From assembly GCA_033558025.1 (NCBI GenBank), contig JAUCEF010000004.1, positions 2,542,001 through 2,606,000 on the forward strand: a stretch of DNA of 64,000 nt, read 5' to 3'. Both the position numbers and the translations under genes were made by a program. Under the pieces are notes generated by a model. That model was not told the DNA's origin, searched no databases, and worked only from the letters and a program-made list of their open reading frames with translations. Position 1 is the stretch's first letter, and the number at the start of each line of letters is the position of its first letter. This DNA is from Phytophthora sp. 'mugwort' (Eukaryota; Oomycota; Peronosporomycetes; Peronosporales; Peronosporaceae). Positions 51,977 to 61,928 of the stretch are shown here, one piece after another.

Positions 51977-54900
51977 TTAGTGGGATAGTTGATATTCCAT
52001 TCGAAAGAGACTTGTCGCTTGTCGTAGAAATATGATAGTGCAGTCTTGGTCTGACTGTATGTGATGATTACTTAGTTTCTTTTGACAGCCTAAATCCCTT
52101 GTTAGTACCCCGAAGTGTGATACGATCGCGAACAATGACTCAAACCCCAACGGATTAAGTATATACTCATTGCGACCCCGACTTTGCTGTACACCTTTGG
52201 CAGATGGCTTGACCTTATATAACTCGTCTGGAAGATAGCAAATATAGTTCTTACTCCATAGTGAGACCATGGCATCACCTGACCATTCATCTTTGAATAA
52301 ACCAGGGGTTCGACGGTCAAACCTGGCTACTTCATTGTTATAGTCGCGAGGACACCAATCGTACTTGTGCTCTTCATAATGCTCACGTAGCTCAGGTTTG
52401 ATGCACTCTTGATATGGTTTGTTGCAGCTAAAAGCGACGTAAGCAGAGTCCGTGTCCATCTCTTGGTGTTGAAAATCGCTTCGATCGAAGTAAAAGTCAA
52501 TACAATCGTAGTAGAACTCGAGCATGCGTAGTTTAGCAAGCTGATAAATGGCAATGGACAAATGGATTGGGGTTTTGTTATTGAGACGACGCTTCTTCAT
52601 TGTAATCTCACAAGAATCGTTCAGCTCCTCCAAACCATGAAACGTAAAGTGCTCAATACGCGACTTGATCTTATCCTCCTTGGACTCGTACTTAACTTGT
52701 TTATGCTTACTCATATCCATGCCTGATCGTCCAAAAGCGGAGTTGCCAACCAATTTTATCATCTCAGCAATTATAGCCTTACTCTTATCCTCGTCACCGA
52801 CACGACGAGCGCTTGACACAGCATCCATAAATGGCGCAAAAGCCTTGTGAGCGCTAGCTTTAATGAAGCTGTAGGTCTTTGTGACCTCTTCCCATGGTCT
52901 AGATACCACTTGAGTAGCGGTGCGTAGACTAGAATCTTCTCCCCGAAATAACTACCGATCAACTTACGAGCAGGCTTAGCTTGGCTATTTCCACGAGTCT
53001 GGTTGTACTCATACATGTGTGAGCCGATGATGGTATCATCGGTACAATCGATTAGTGTATTCTTGGAAATTGGTGTCACTTCGCTAAAGTACTCTTTAAG
53101 ATGCTCCGGAGTACGAATATCGCATTCAAGAAGCCAAATATCTTGTCAGCTTTGATGTCTTCGACGATACCTGGATAAGTCTCGATGGTGGTCAACCGCC
53201 CGCACGGCATCTCATTATCGAGCGCCCATAAGTACAGCGCATTAGCGTCGTATCCAATTATCTTCTTACAAAACTTACCGCCTCGAATTTTTGTCTCGTT
53301 CCGTTTAGCGTAGCGGTTGAAGATGATTGATGGCCCACCGGCGATATTGGCCTTCATTTTACCATATATGTCCTTCTCCTCACGATCGATAGAGTACACA
53401 AGTCGGTCTGAGTTAAACTCAAGTAGCTTCTTGAATCTAAACCCACTGAGAGACATGGTCTTGCGTGTGACATTGCATTTAACACATTAAATGAGCACAT
53501 TACCGTCAATATGCCCCAATTTGCTATTGACTCGATCAGCTGAAGCAGTACCGACAGTCAGCTGACACCAGCATAGACCGCACAGATATTTTTGCTTTTT
53601 TAGTAAAGTGTTCAAGTGATCAAGAGTCATATTGAACTCACGCTTGGCATCAATATCGTGGTGCTTGTAGCCATTCATACGCTTAGCTGGGAATCTAGAA
53701 GCTTTAGCAGGGACTTTTAGAGGGTGTTGAAGCTCATTGAAGCAAGTTTGATACATAACCTTCTCCGAGAGACCCGGAAGCGAGACATCATCAGCGAACA
53801 TATCGAGATCAGAACGCTTAAATAGTTCACGCTGAGCCTCGATAGCCTTAATGAACGGTACCACATCTAAGTTGTTGTACCAAATCAAAAAATCCTTGAC
53901 TGTCTTCATCTCGTAATGTTTCCAAACGAACCTGACTCGTTCGTAATCTTCATTACTAATGCTTGTCTCTCGGAAATCGCTGTTAAAATCCGCCTTTGAA
54001 GGAATAGAAGCCTGATTGAGTACATCGAAGATTTGATGTGTTCATATGGAAATAGGCCTTTGGCAAGGCCACAAAAACAACGAATCTTGTCTTTGCACTC
54101 ACACTCACCAAGATAGGTACTAAGATACTTCTCATAGCTTGTTCCAGCAGGAACGTAATTACTAATATCAAGCATCTTCATGTTTGAGGTAGCGATACAC
54201 ATGTATCTCGGGTTCTTAATCATAGATTCGATGTTCTCCGTACCAATGACGGCAAACAGATCGCTCTTGATCAAATTGATATCATATTTACCAGAGTTAA
54301 ACCCCAATACTGGTACTTGATCGAGCTATTGTTTGATTTTACCGTAATTAGACCTCTCCTTCCCGAAGGAAATCTTACTATGAAAGTCGAAGAAACTGGC
54401 ATACGTTCCATCTTTGATCCAGCTATCAACGTCATTCATTGAGTACTTCTTCCCAAGTTTTAAACCAGGGATCTCCATACCACTAAACCCATGAGCGTTG
54501 ATAATCTTATGTAGAAGGTGCGCATATTTTTCCACATTGTATTGCTGAATCTGTAGACCGACTTCACTAATGTAGTTAAACATATCTTTCAGCAAGTCTT
54601 TTGGCTCAGCATTAACAAAGCATCGTACATTCCCAGAAAAACTGTCAGCTACCGATACTGAAACAGGAATATGTTCATTTGTAAAGATAGTGCTTTCACC
54701 ATGTTGGATACCCGTCGGCTTTAGAATGACCTCAAAATCATAAACGATGAAGTGATGAATGTAGTGGTCAACATTCTTAATGGAGTACTTTGTAAGCATC
54801 GATTTGATAGTGTTTTGAGGTGGTCTGTAGATAGTTGGCTCAGCCGGAAAACTCTCAATATTGACTAGCTCACATTGGTTCTTCTTATGGTTTTTAAGCT

Positions 54901-55650
54901 TGTCGGAGCTAACGAAAATCATCTCACACTTTGGACACTGATATTTGCTTTGCAACATGCCTAGATTACTAATGTAGAGTGCGTGATTGTCGTGAGATAA
55001 AATTTTTGAGACGTTCATAATTCTTATCCGACGGGCGAATGCATTCAACTTTTCCCGACTCTAAATCCATGGTATATACATTATGCTGAGCTTGAAGCAA
55101 TCCTCTATCTCATCGAGCTGCAGAAGGTCGATGGGTTTAAAATTACGGAAGAGCTTCGTCGAGTAGCTAAGCCCCTTGTAAGAGCAGTAGCGATTGAATG
55201 CCTCTTTCACCAAAGCCTGTATTCTCCGATAATCTTTCTTGGGATCTGATCGGATGTGGTAGGCAATACAATGAAAGACACACTTATTGCTTGTCTTAGG
55301 AAAACTGATTACATGCTTGTTGTCGCGGATGATCCTGGGGATGATAGCGTTACTATCACCGAGGGCATGCTCGCGATGATAGATGTAAATCTTGAATCCA
55401 CTGATTGCCCTGAGCTTGTATCCACTAGATGGATCTTAAGCTTGTCGGCTAACTCCATAGAGCGAATCTCTGAAATCACTTTTTTACGAATATCCGCCTT
55501 GCTGTTAATGGAACAGGATTATCGAATACAGCCGTATTACCGATGTTTGGATGCCAATACTGACTAAAGCTATCGTCATCTTTGCTGATGAGATCATAGC
55601 CGAGAGCAATATTGATCTTAAAAAAGCATTCTTCTGACTCTCAAGTACGT
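51977..55650 (-). pseudogene. Protein-primed DNA polymerase B (pPolB), broken
   Basis: Coding runs through at least seven frame segments. From the N-terminus: a domain with K-C-V-F-H-C-I-A-Y-H and Y-C-S-Y-K-G-L-S-Y-S (about 55330-55120); a C2H2-like finger C-P-K-C ... H-K-K-N-Q-C (near 54930); exonuclease I Y-D-F-E-V-I-L (about 54740); exonuclease II F-N-S-G-K-Y-D (near 54300); a C-G-L-C-W ... A-D-R-V-N-S-K-L-G-H segment (near 53560) like an HNH/treble-clef insertion; polymerase A Y-D-A-N-A-L-Y-L (about 53250); B K-L-V-G-N-S-A-F-G (about 52750); C D-T-D-S (52456-52445). This is the Polinton type that starts from a terminal protein. The start codon is not certain. Confidence 0.85.
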
Positions 55651-55658
55651 TCTCGAGC

Positions 55659-55958
55659 TTAGTCGTAGAATTCACCAACCTGGATACCTTCGTACAGATG
55701 CGACTCCATGTGTGTCCCCTTGTAAAAGCGATATTTGGGGTCGCTCTTGTAGTCCTTAGATATGTACTTCTTCAGCTTGTCAATGTTGACTTTATAGAGC
55801 TCAGATACACGCTTCAGGTTGATGGGGCGTGATAAGTTACTAATATACGTCATTCTACCGGTCTTGCCTTTAACCTTGACTCGGTATTTACCTCCCCATT
55901 TGAGTGGGTGAATATTTAATCTCTTTAGTCCTTCAAGTTCATAACCGAACATGGCCAT
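55659..55958 (-). CDS. Small basic Maverick protein, unknown function
   Basis: A 99-residue open frame starting M-A-M-F-G-Y-E-L-E-G. It is basic and contains K-W-G-G-K-Y-R-V-K-V-K-G-K-T-G-R and a repeated Tyr/Lys pattern (Y-K-V-N-I-D-K-L-K-K-Y-I). It is one of only two uninterrupted genes of copy B. A TATATATAATGG-like tract precedes it. It lies just upstream of the polymerase gene in the same direction. No family was recognised; a DNA-binding role is possible given its charge. Confidence 0.5.
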   Translation of the reverse strand: MAMFGYELEGLKRLNIHPLKWGGKYRVKVKGKTGRMTYISNLSRPINLKRVSELYKVNIDKLKKYISKDYKSDPKYRFYKGTHMESHLYEGIQVGEFYD

Positions 55959-56072
55959 TATATATCTTTGCCTATATTTATTAGTTGTGTGGTCGACTTT
56001 ATATTCTATACTTCTTCGTTCAGGATCGTCTTTATATTCAGCCCCAGATAAAAACTTGAATTAATTAATTAA

Positions 56073-56285
56073 TTAAGTTCGCTTTTCAACATTAGGTTCG
56101 CTTTTACGTTCGCTTTGTTTTTTTGCATAGGCCTTGCGCTTTTGAGCATTTAGTTGCTCACGATGCTTCTCGTCATACTCCCATTGTTTAGCGAGGCGCA
56201 TTTCTCTCGTTTTGATGTAGTAGCGCATTTGATTTTCTTTGATGCGCTCTTTATTAGCTAGGTATTTCTTAGGAGAATAAGTCAT
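56073..56285 (-). CDS. Small Lys/Arg-rich protein, unknown function
   Basis: A 70-residue frame of mostly Lys, Arg, Glu and Gln, with repeating (K/R)-x-x-E-x-x-(K/R) spacing (N-K-E-R-I-K-E-N-Q-M-R-Y, K-R-K-A-Y-A-K-K-Q-S-E-R-K). It would form one long charged helix. Such proteins are common beside viral polymerases, but composition alone cannot give a function. The frame is followed by AATTAATTAATTAA at about 56060-56073. Confidence 0.4.
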   Translation of the reverse strand: MTYSPKKYLANKERIKENQMRYYIKTREMRLAKQWEYDEKHREQLNAQKRKAYAKKQSERKSEPNVEKRT

Positions 56286-56435
56286 CTTTATATACTATAG
56301 ACTTTGTATTTATCAGAATAAAAAAATATTATTAAGGGAGGTAAAATATAACTTTTACTTAACATAGTCCGTGAAGAGTCTTTAAAACGATGTATTGATA
56401 ATAAAGAGACTGACTCCTTGCATCAAACTCACCTG

Positions 56436-58871
56436 CTAGTTACGACCATCGTAAAGCAAAGCTCCAAGGGCCTCGGCGGTCTTAGGCTTTTTGTTCAGTT
56501 GGAGTCGGCTCACTGCATCTTCATGGCTTAGAAACCGTCTTTTTCTCTTCTCACGAATAATGCCTTTGGCCGTTGCGTCGCCCACCCCTTCTATCAGACG
56601 TAACTCGAAATACGAAGCGGTGTTGATATTCCGTGGTTCCAAAAGACTTCGATACGCGCGACTTGCAAATGGTCCAAAATATTGAACAAATTCGTCTTCG
56701 AGACAATTCCGCATCGTGCAGGAAGTGCAAATTGGTCCACCAATTCAGCTGACGTAATGAGCAAGAACACGTCCGAACTGCCCTTCATGCCTTTTGCTTT
56801 TTCCTTCTCGTACTTCACTTTGCTCATCTTCTGTTTCATTTGCAGCAAGTTGCATTGAATCACTTCATTGCACTGGACTTGCTCATTTTCAACAATCATT
56901 CGGACTCTCACGAATAAGTCCCCAGATGAGACACTGGTCCCGTTGATGACGATCGTCTTCATCTCTAAAAGTTTTACATCACCGCCACGATTTGTGAAAC
57001 ACGTCGAACCTTCGGAGACGGATTTTGTATCATGTTGGTTGATAGCCTCCACCACCGTACGCGGATACGGCTCTTGAATCCAATTCCATCGATTGCACCG
57101 AACCGTGCACCAGCGTGAAACTCAGACAATGTGACTGGAATTTCACAAAATACGATCGATTTCACACGACGGTAAAACGCCACAAATTGCTCAAATCGTT
57201 GCCATACTAGCACGGAACGTGTGATATGCTCGTCGAAGTTGTCTACTTCACCAACCTTCTTCGGAATTTTTCTCATCAACATCACAAGAAGAATGAATGC
57301 GCATTCCAATCGTTCTTCAGGAATCCATCGAAACAACCCGAAGCTTCTAAGTTCATCCACTGTCCAGCTTGTGCGACCGATTCGCTGATGCACGCCATAT
57401 CTGCGACGGGAAAGAATTGCAGCTAACACTTCTTGGCAGTTGGTTGACTCGGAAAACAAACCAGAATCAAATACTTCACCATATCGTCTTTCAACGCATC
57501 ATACACGTCATCGACAATGGCGGCTGGATCGACGTCCTCCAAAGAATCACTCTGGTGACGGTGCAGCACTTGCTGTAATGCCTCCAGTGCTCTGCCATGC
57601 CACCCATATCATCCACCAACTGTTCCTCTGTCCGTGTTCTAGGTGCAAGGACTTCGTGGCCACGCAATGGAGGTGGAAGCAGAAACACACGCTCTTGAGT
57701 AGAACCTGCAAGTGCTTCACTAAGTGGCTTTTGAACTGTTGCCGAACACACACATACTACCAATGCTCTGGATGAATTCAAGAACCTGCATATAGCAGTC
57801 ATGACGCGATAAAAGTCGTTCGTCTTCGTCTTATCAATCACGAGCTTCTGAAAACCATCCACACACAAGATCACCGTCATATCTTTTACGTTGTCAATCA
57901 TCTTCAGTTTGGCCACGATTTCAATCACTCCTTCTATACTTAGATCAAGTGATTCATCCAATTTTTTCAATTTCTTGACAAATGATGTCCATCCTCTTGA
58001 TTCTTTCGTGAGTTGGTAGAGCATTCGATAACTGACGTCATATTCAGGATTTTCAGGATCAAGGAGATCTCCAGTCGCAGACGTGCCATTCTCGAACGTC
58101 ACACGAATCTCATAAGCCTGCTTCATTCTGCTGACCAGCCCAGGATCCTCTGTCTGCCCCGCAGCTTCACACAGCAAACCCTTCATTTCATCCAGCATGC
58201 GCGACTTTCCCGTTCCTGGTCCACTCAGCACGAGAAAGAGAGCATGATTCTGCTTGTCCTGATTCCCCTGCTGCCAGGCGTTGTAATGCTGTGCAAGCGG
58301 GTTTGCAATTCTGGCGCCAAGCTCTGCTTCCTTGATAGGGCCAATCTTGTCCAGTGCTGGCACATAGTCGCTTTGGGCCCTTCCATTCAAGCGAATTCAA
58401 TAGTTTCTCTTCCTGTACGCCGGCTGATATACCACCTACATCGGTCTGCCAGCCAACAAATTATTCATCAGCAACGGTATTCACAAACGCATATGATAAC
58501 CTACCTTCATTCGCATCGGGCACTTGCACAATGAGCGCATCATTCTTTGAGCCACCAAGCAACCCAATCGGCGAATCCTCTTCCAACGCCTGCTTCGCGT
58601 CGTATGCCGCCCGGTTCTCGAACGCTATCAGAAAGGCTGTGACAAATTCCTTAGGGAGAACAGGATACATTTTGGAAAATACAGCGTCTTGTAGATCAGC
58701 AACATTTGCTGAATCAGTCAGCTCCTTCACGCGGTCGGTTACTGCATTGCCGTCTCCCCACATCAGCTGGAACCAAACTTCTCGTGTCATTGCGGCGGAA
58801 AATTCGGAATGAGTGTCAAAGAACTCACATATAACCTTCGCTGAGGTTTTACAATTCTGAGTGATGGTCAC
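56436..58871 (-). pseudogene. Crinkler (CRN)-like NTPase gene, broken, inside copy B
   Basis: Frames in order: 58871-58461, 58390-57491, 57459-56974, 57055-56594, 56714-56436. The first resembles the ubiquitin-like header region of CRN-type proteins (E-E-D-S-P-I-G, G-G-S-K-N-D-A-L-I-V), but no L-F-L-A-K motif is seen. The second is a P-loop NTPase (S-G-P-G-T-G-K-S, Walker B V-I-L-C-V-D-G). The third to fifth match the C-terminal part of this family (D-E-L-R-S-F-G-L-F-R-W, R-R-V-K-S-I, C-N-E-V-I-Q-C, F-G-P-F-A-S-R-A-Y). A stop at about 58459 and at least three frame changes disrupt it. CRN-family proteins include plant-cell effectors. The gene lies 190 bp inside the right terminal repeat. Confidence 0.75.
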
Positions 58872-59060
58872 ACTGTTATTATATATATACCCTCCTGAAT
58901 CCGATACTGACTTTACTTTTATATATATTTTAGGCGATCCATACTATTAAATTCAATACCCTGGTTATGCGACAACGTGTAAGGCATTCGCCCATTCCTT
59001 GTGCTCTAAACCTATCGAATGGTTGCGTCGACGAAAGCAACGGCTAGATATTAGAAACGG

Positions 59061-59134
59061 TTAGAAACGGTTATACCTAATCTCGATACAGAATTAAGGT
59101 AAGAATTATTTAAAATAAAAAAACGTACACGTAA
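59061..59134 (-). repeat. Right terminal inverted repeat of copy B
   Basis: Complement of the left repeat: the outer 18 bases are identical. Inner bases 59051-59070 hold two direct copies of TTAGAAACGG. The right host flank begins with GGTGCTGG. Confidence 0.8.
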
Positions 59135-59176
59135 GGTGCTGGATGTAACTACTGACAGTTCTACGTGCACGTTTTG
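59117..59176. repeat. Near-perfect inverted repeat straddling the right boundary
   Basis: AAAACGTACACGTA at the element's end is mirrored by TACGTGCACGTTTT at about 59163-59176, with one mismatch. The two arms could form a hairpin with a loop of about 30 bp. The second arm lies in host DNA, so it may be coincidence or a preferred target sequence. Confidence 0.5.
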
Positions 59177-59239
59177 TCGTCCCTTGCTCACACGTCGCAG
59201 ATTATTTCTATTGGGTGACTGATCGTTGAGGTTGCCGAG

Positions 59240-60538
59240 ATGCTGCCAAGGTGCGGCCACGACCAGCTCTGTCTGGACCCGTCGAGTCACGCGCAACAAG
59301 CAGGTTACACGCGTGGAACTCCGCAGCAGCTTCTGGCAGCAAGTCGCCCTTCTGGTCGAGCGCCCAAATCCACGGAAGGGAGTGCAGAGGCGTCGACGTT
59401 TCCTGCTCCGCTGGTCCTCCCAGGCGACGACTTGTCCTGGGACCCCACGTACGCCGGACAGAGCCTTAAATCATGGCTGCAAGAACCAGATAGAAACCCA
59501 GTCACAGACGAGAGGAAAACAGTGTACGTTGTGCCTGTCCCTTCAGTCTCCACGAAGATCAAGCACGTGAAGCATTGGGTCCAACCCAAACTCCCGTCTA
59601 CTGGGACACAGAAGAGAAGTGCGATACCAAGACCCGATGTGACGGATGTGGTGAAATACCTTGCTGCATTTTACACCAATGTTCCTGTGAAGCTGCTGTC
59701 CAAGCCTAAGCTCCAGTTCACGTCGTGGAACGACGATCGACCTGTCAAGAAGCGGTCTAAAGTCTCCTACATTGCCCTCTCCATTGGCTCCGAGGCCGTT
59801 CGTATCCGCTCGCGTCCATCAAGTGACGGCATTTTTGACGGACAGCTGAATTTAGAAGACATCCTGGATGCTGCGATCGCGCTCGTGCCGTCGGATGCTT
59901 ATGCGCTGCTGCTCCTTGTCGATCATGACTTGTACGAGGAGGAAGACAACGAGTTTTGCTGCGGACGTGCTTATGGCGGGAGTCGTGTAGCTGTCGTTTC
60001 TTCAGCGCGCTACAACCCCGCGCTGGATGGCATCCAGCAAGTTGAAGTGGAACATGCGTGGCCGGCGTCTCATTGCCAGGCGTACGCTGACACTTGCGTG
60101 AAAAATGGTGACGATAGTCGAGAGCCATCGAAGAAGAAGGTGAAGACGACGAAGAAGACGAAGACGGCAAACTCTTCGCATCCTCCTTCCTCTGCGATAG
60201 AATATGCTGTCAGAGCATTCTCATCTTCCGTACAGTCAGATGCCGCTTTATGGCTAGCTCGCCTTTGCAGGACGGCGTCCCACGAGCTCGGACACTGCTT
60301 TGGAATGGATCATTGCGTTTACTACGCTTGCTCCATGCAGGGATCAGCAGGACTGAGTGAGGACGCGCGACAGCCACCGTACCTGTGTCCTGTAGATCTC
60401 GCCAAGATGCTGCATGCTACAGGAGGAGACTCAATGGAGCGGTATAAGGCGTTGCTGGCGTTCTGCATACGCTTTGAGGGCCAAGATCGGACCATTGCCG
60501 CTTTTTCTGCCTGGCTGAGACGTAGGTTGCAGACTTAA
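59240..60538 (+). CDS. AMZ: Archaemetzincin-type metalloprotease
   Basis: A 432-residue single frame. The zinc site is H-E-L-G-H-C-F-G-M-D-H-C, followed by V-Y-Y-A-C-S-M-Q-G-S, the archaemetzincin motif HExxHxxGxxHC...CxM. Upstream are C-C-G-R-A-Y-G-G and V-V-S-S-A-R-Y-N-P, also typical. The later cysteine pair that usually reads C-P-x-C appears as C-P-V-D, so one structural zinc ligand may be missing. A Lys-rich insertion at residues 290-315 is low-complexity. The start is uncertain, since the first ~70 residues are not conserved-looking. The gene begins 105 bp right of the Maverick end. The substrate is unknown for the family. Confidence 0.85.
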   Translation: MLPRCGHDQLCLDPSSHAQQAGYTRGTPQQLLAASRPSGRAPKSTEGSAEASTFPAPLVLPGDDLSWDPTYAGQSLKSWLQEPDRNPVTDERKTVYVVPVPSVSTKIKHVKHWVQPKLPSTGTQKRSAIPRPDVTDVVKYLAAFYTNVPVKLLSKPKLQFTSWNDDRPVKKRSKVSYIALSIGSEAVRIRSRPSSDGIFDGQLNLEDILDAAIALVPSDAYALLLLVDHDLYEEEDNEFCCGRAYGGSRVAVVSSARYNPALDGIQQVEVEHAWPASHCQAYADTCVKNGDDSREPSKKKVKTTKKTKTANSSHPPSSAIEYAVRAFSSSVQSDAALWLARLCRTASHELGHCFGMDHCVYYACSMQGSAGLSEDARQPPYLCPVDLAKMLHATGGDSMERYKALLAFCIRFEGQDRTIAAFSAWLRRRLQT

Positions 60539-60616
60539 ACAATAATATTTTATTTTCATCCAGATAATTGAAAGCCAATATTTGGTGTACATATTCCCAG
60601 TTCATCCAGTCGCACG

Positions 60617-61302
60617 ATGACGGTGGCTACGCAAGCACGCAACGGCGTGCTCATCGTGGGCTGGGCGGCCATGACCAAGAAGTATTTCTTCGATGTTAAT
60701 TATGGCATGGGCGTGTCCATGAGCCCCACAATCCCCGACGGCTCCTTCATCTTTGTGGAGCGCCTGTCGCGGCGGTGGCGCAGCTGGGAGCGCGGAGACC
60801 TGGTGCAGCTGCGGTCACCTACTCGGCGCCACGGTGAGACCGTCACCAAGCGGATTTTGGCTCTGGTACGCAGTAATTCAGTTGATCTGATGGACTAACT
60901 GATGTTAGACTGATCATCGGTGGGTACTTTCAATTGTTGCTGCAGGAGGGAGACGTGGTGGAGCTGCAGCCGCGCTTTGACGAGGAGCGCAAGGGCAGAA
61001 TCATAGTCCCCAAGGGCCACGTGTGGGTAGAAGGAGACAACTCCAAGTGCTCTGTGGACTCGAGGCATTACGGCGCTGTCCCTGTCGCGCTACTGATCGG
61101 ACGGCCGTTTTGGATTGTACGTGTGCATAATTGTATGTTGTTGTGGCGCCGAGTGACGTGTGATGCTATACGCAGATATAGCACTCAAAATGGGATAAAG
61201 GCGCAGACAATCAAGATAGCAACTTGCACATCAAAGGAGCAATACCCTGCACCAAGATGGATTGCAATACGGGTTTACCAACATCATTATTTGTATTCCT
61301 GA
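60617..61302 (+). CDS. IMP2: Mitochondrial inner membrane protease subunit 2 (IMP2-like)
   Basis: Exons 60617-60865 and 60946-61116 are clear; the end is not. The catalytic Ser is in S-M-S-P-T and the Lys in T-K-R-I-L-A-L-E-G-D across the intron, matching IMP2 (K-R-x-x-A-L-E-G-D). V-P-K-G-H-V-W-V-E-G-D-N and D-S-R-H-Y-G-A-V-P-V follow. After F-W-I a GTACGT donor at 61117 may splice to a short last exon; unspliced, the frame continues to 61302. It works with IMP1 (39576-40150). Only 78 bp separate it from the archaemetzincin gene upstream. Confidence 0.75.
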
Positions 61303-61380
61303 CCTCATCCGCCATTTAAGCTGATCTAATCATTGACCTGCTTCCCTTCAATAATTTCCTATTGCGTATAATAGCTCTTG

Positions 61381-61767
61381 TCATGAGCTTTCCGGTCTCT
61401 TCGTGCCGCAGTTGGCGCAGAAGTTGGCTTGTTCCAACGGATACGCGGCCTGGCACTGTGGACAGTTAATCGGTCGCTGCTTTGCTCTTGTGGTAGCAGT
61501 AGATGATCCCGCTGTTGCAGCTCTTCGCTCTCTCTGCTTGGCCTCGTACACGCAGTGGTAGTAGTTCATGCGATCGAGCTCTTCCCTGCCGTCCGCGAGC
61601 AGCGCCCGCACGCGGTCTGGGTCGTGCGTGCTCACCTCGCCGCGGAACTTCATCTGCACGTACGATTTCATCATCTCACGTTGCTCCCATTGCGGACAGC
61701 GGCGCGCTGAGCGCAGACACTGCGCGTACAGCTGCAGCACGGGCCGGTTCAGCTTGGTCGTCGACAT
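61381..61767 (-). CDS. LYR-motif protein with C-terminal zinc ribbon
   Basis: About 128 residues from the Met at 61767 (M-S-T-T-K-L-N-R-P); TTTTGCAG just upstream suggests a 5' UTR intron. V-L-Q-L-Y-A-Q-C-L-R-S-A-R-R, V-Q-M-K-F-R-G-E-V and L-A-D-G-R-E-E-L form the three-helix LYR/Complex1 fold, which binds acyl-carrier protein and assists Fe-S delivery or respiratory complex assembly in mitochondria. Unlike usual LYRM proteins, the C-terminus adds C-P-Q-C ... C-A-N-C-G-T-K, a zinc ribbon. It is divergent from NDUFB8, a complex I subunit. Confidence 0.75.
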   Translation of the reverse strand: MSTTKLNRPVLQLYAQCLRSARRCPQWEQREMMKSYVQMKFRGEVSTHDPDRVRALLADGREELDRMNYYHCVYEAKQRERRAATAGSSTATTRAKQRPINCPQCQAAYPLEQANFCANCGTKRPESS

Positions 61768-61928
61768 CCCTGCCTGCAAAACAAAATAATTATGATTTGG
61801 ACAAAATTATTTCGAATTGTGATTGGCTGAAACTAAATATTAACCAATCACAGGCGACCCATATTCCGGTAGTGCAGACGCCGCAGAGCCGCCCGTTATT
61901 TGAGGGAAGCAATCGCCAAGCTTAGAAC
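61768..61928. promoter_or_regulatory. Bidirectional promoter, LYR / NDUFB8, with opposed CCAAT boxes
   Basis: ATTGG at 61822-61826 and CCAAT at 61844-61848 face each other within 27 bp in the middle of this 161-bp spacer. Such an arrangement would suit NF-Y-driven transcription in both directions. Both genes encode mitochondrial complex I-related proteins, so co-regulation is plausible (inference). Confidence 0.5.

Larger units (their letters stand above)
40324..59134. mobile_element. Maverick/Polinton, copy B, full length with terminal inverted repeats
   Basis: The element is bounded by diverged inverted repeats (40324-40398 and 59061-59134). From left to right it holds the DUF3820-like gene, major capsid, protease, pVI-like protein, penton, packaging ATPase, S74 fibre, two conserved unknowns, a possible small CxxC protein, chromodomain integrase, protein-primed DNA polymerase B, two small basic proteins and a Crinkler-like gene. 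Size is 18.8 kb, within the 15-20 kb usual for Mavericks. It is visibly richer in A+T than the flanking host genes. Most genes are broken, so the element cannot replicate alone. No clear target-site duplication was seen at the ends. Confidence 0.85.

Noticed and set aside
58461..58871. Canonical CRN L-F-L-A-K translocation motif
   Set aside because: The ubiquitin-like header is recognisable but the motif itself is not present in any frame.
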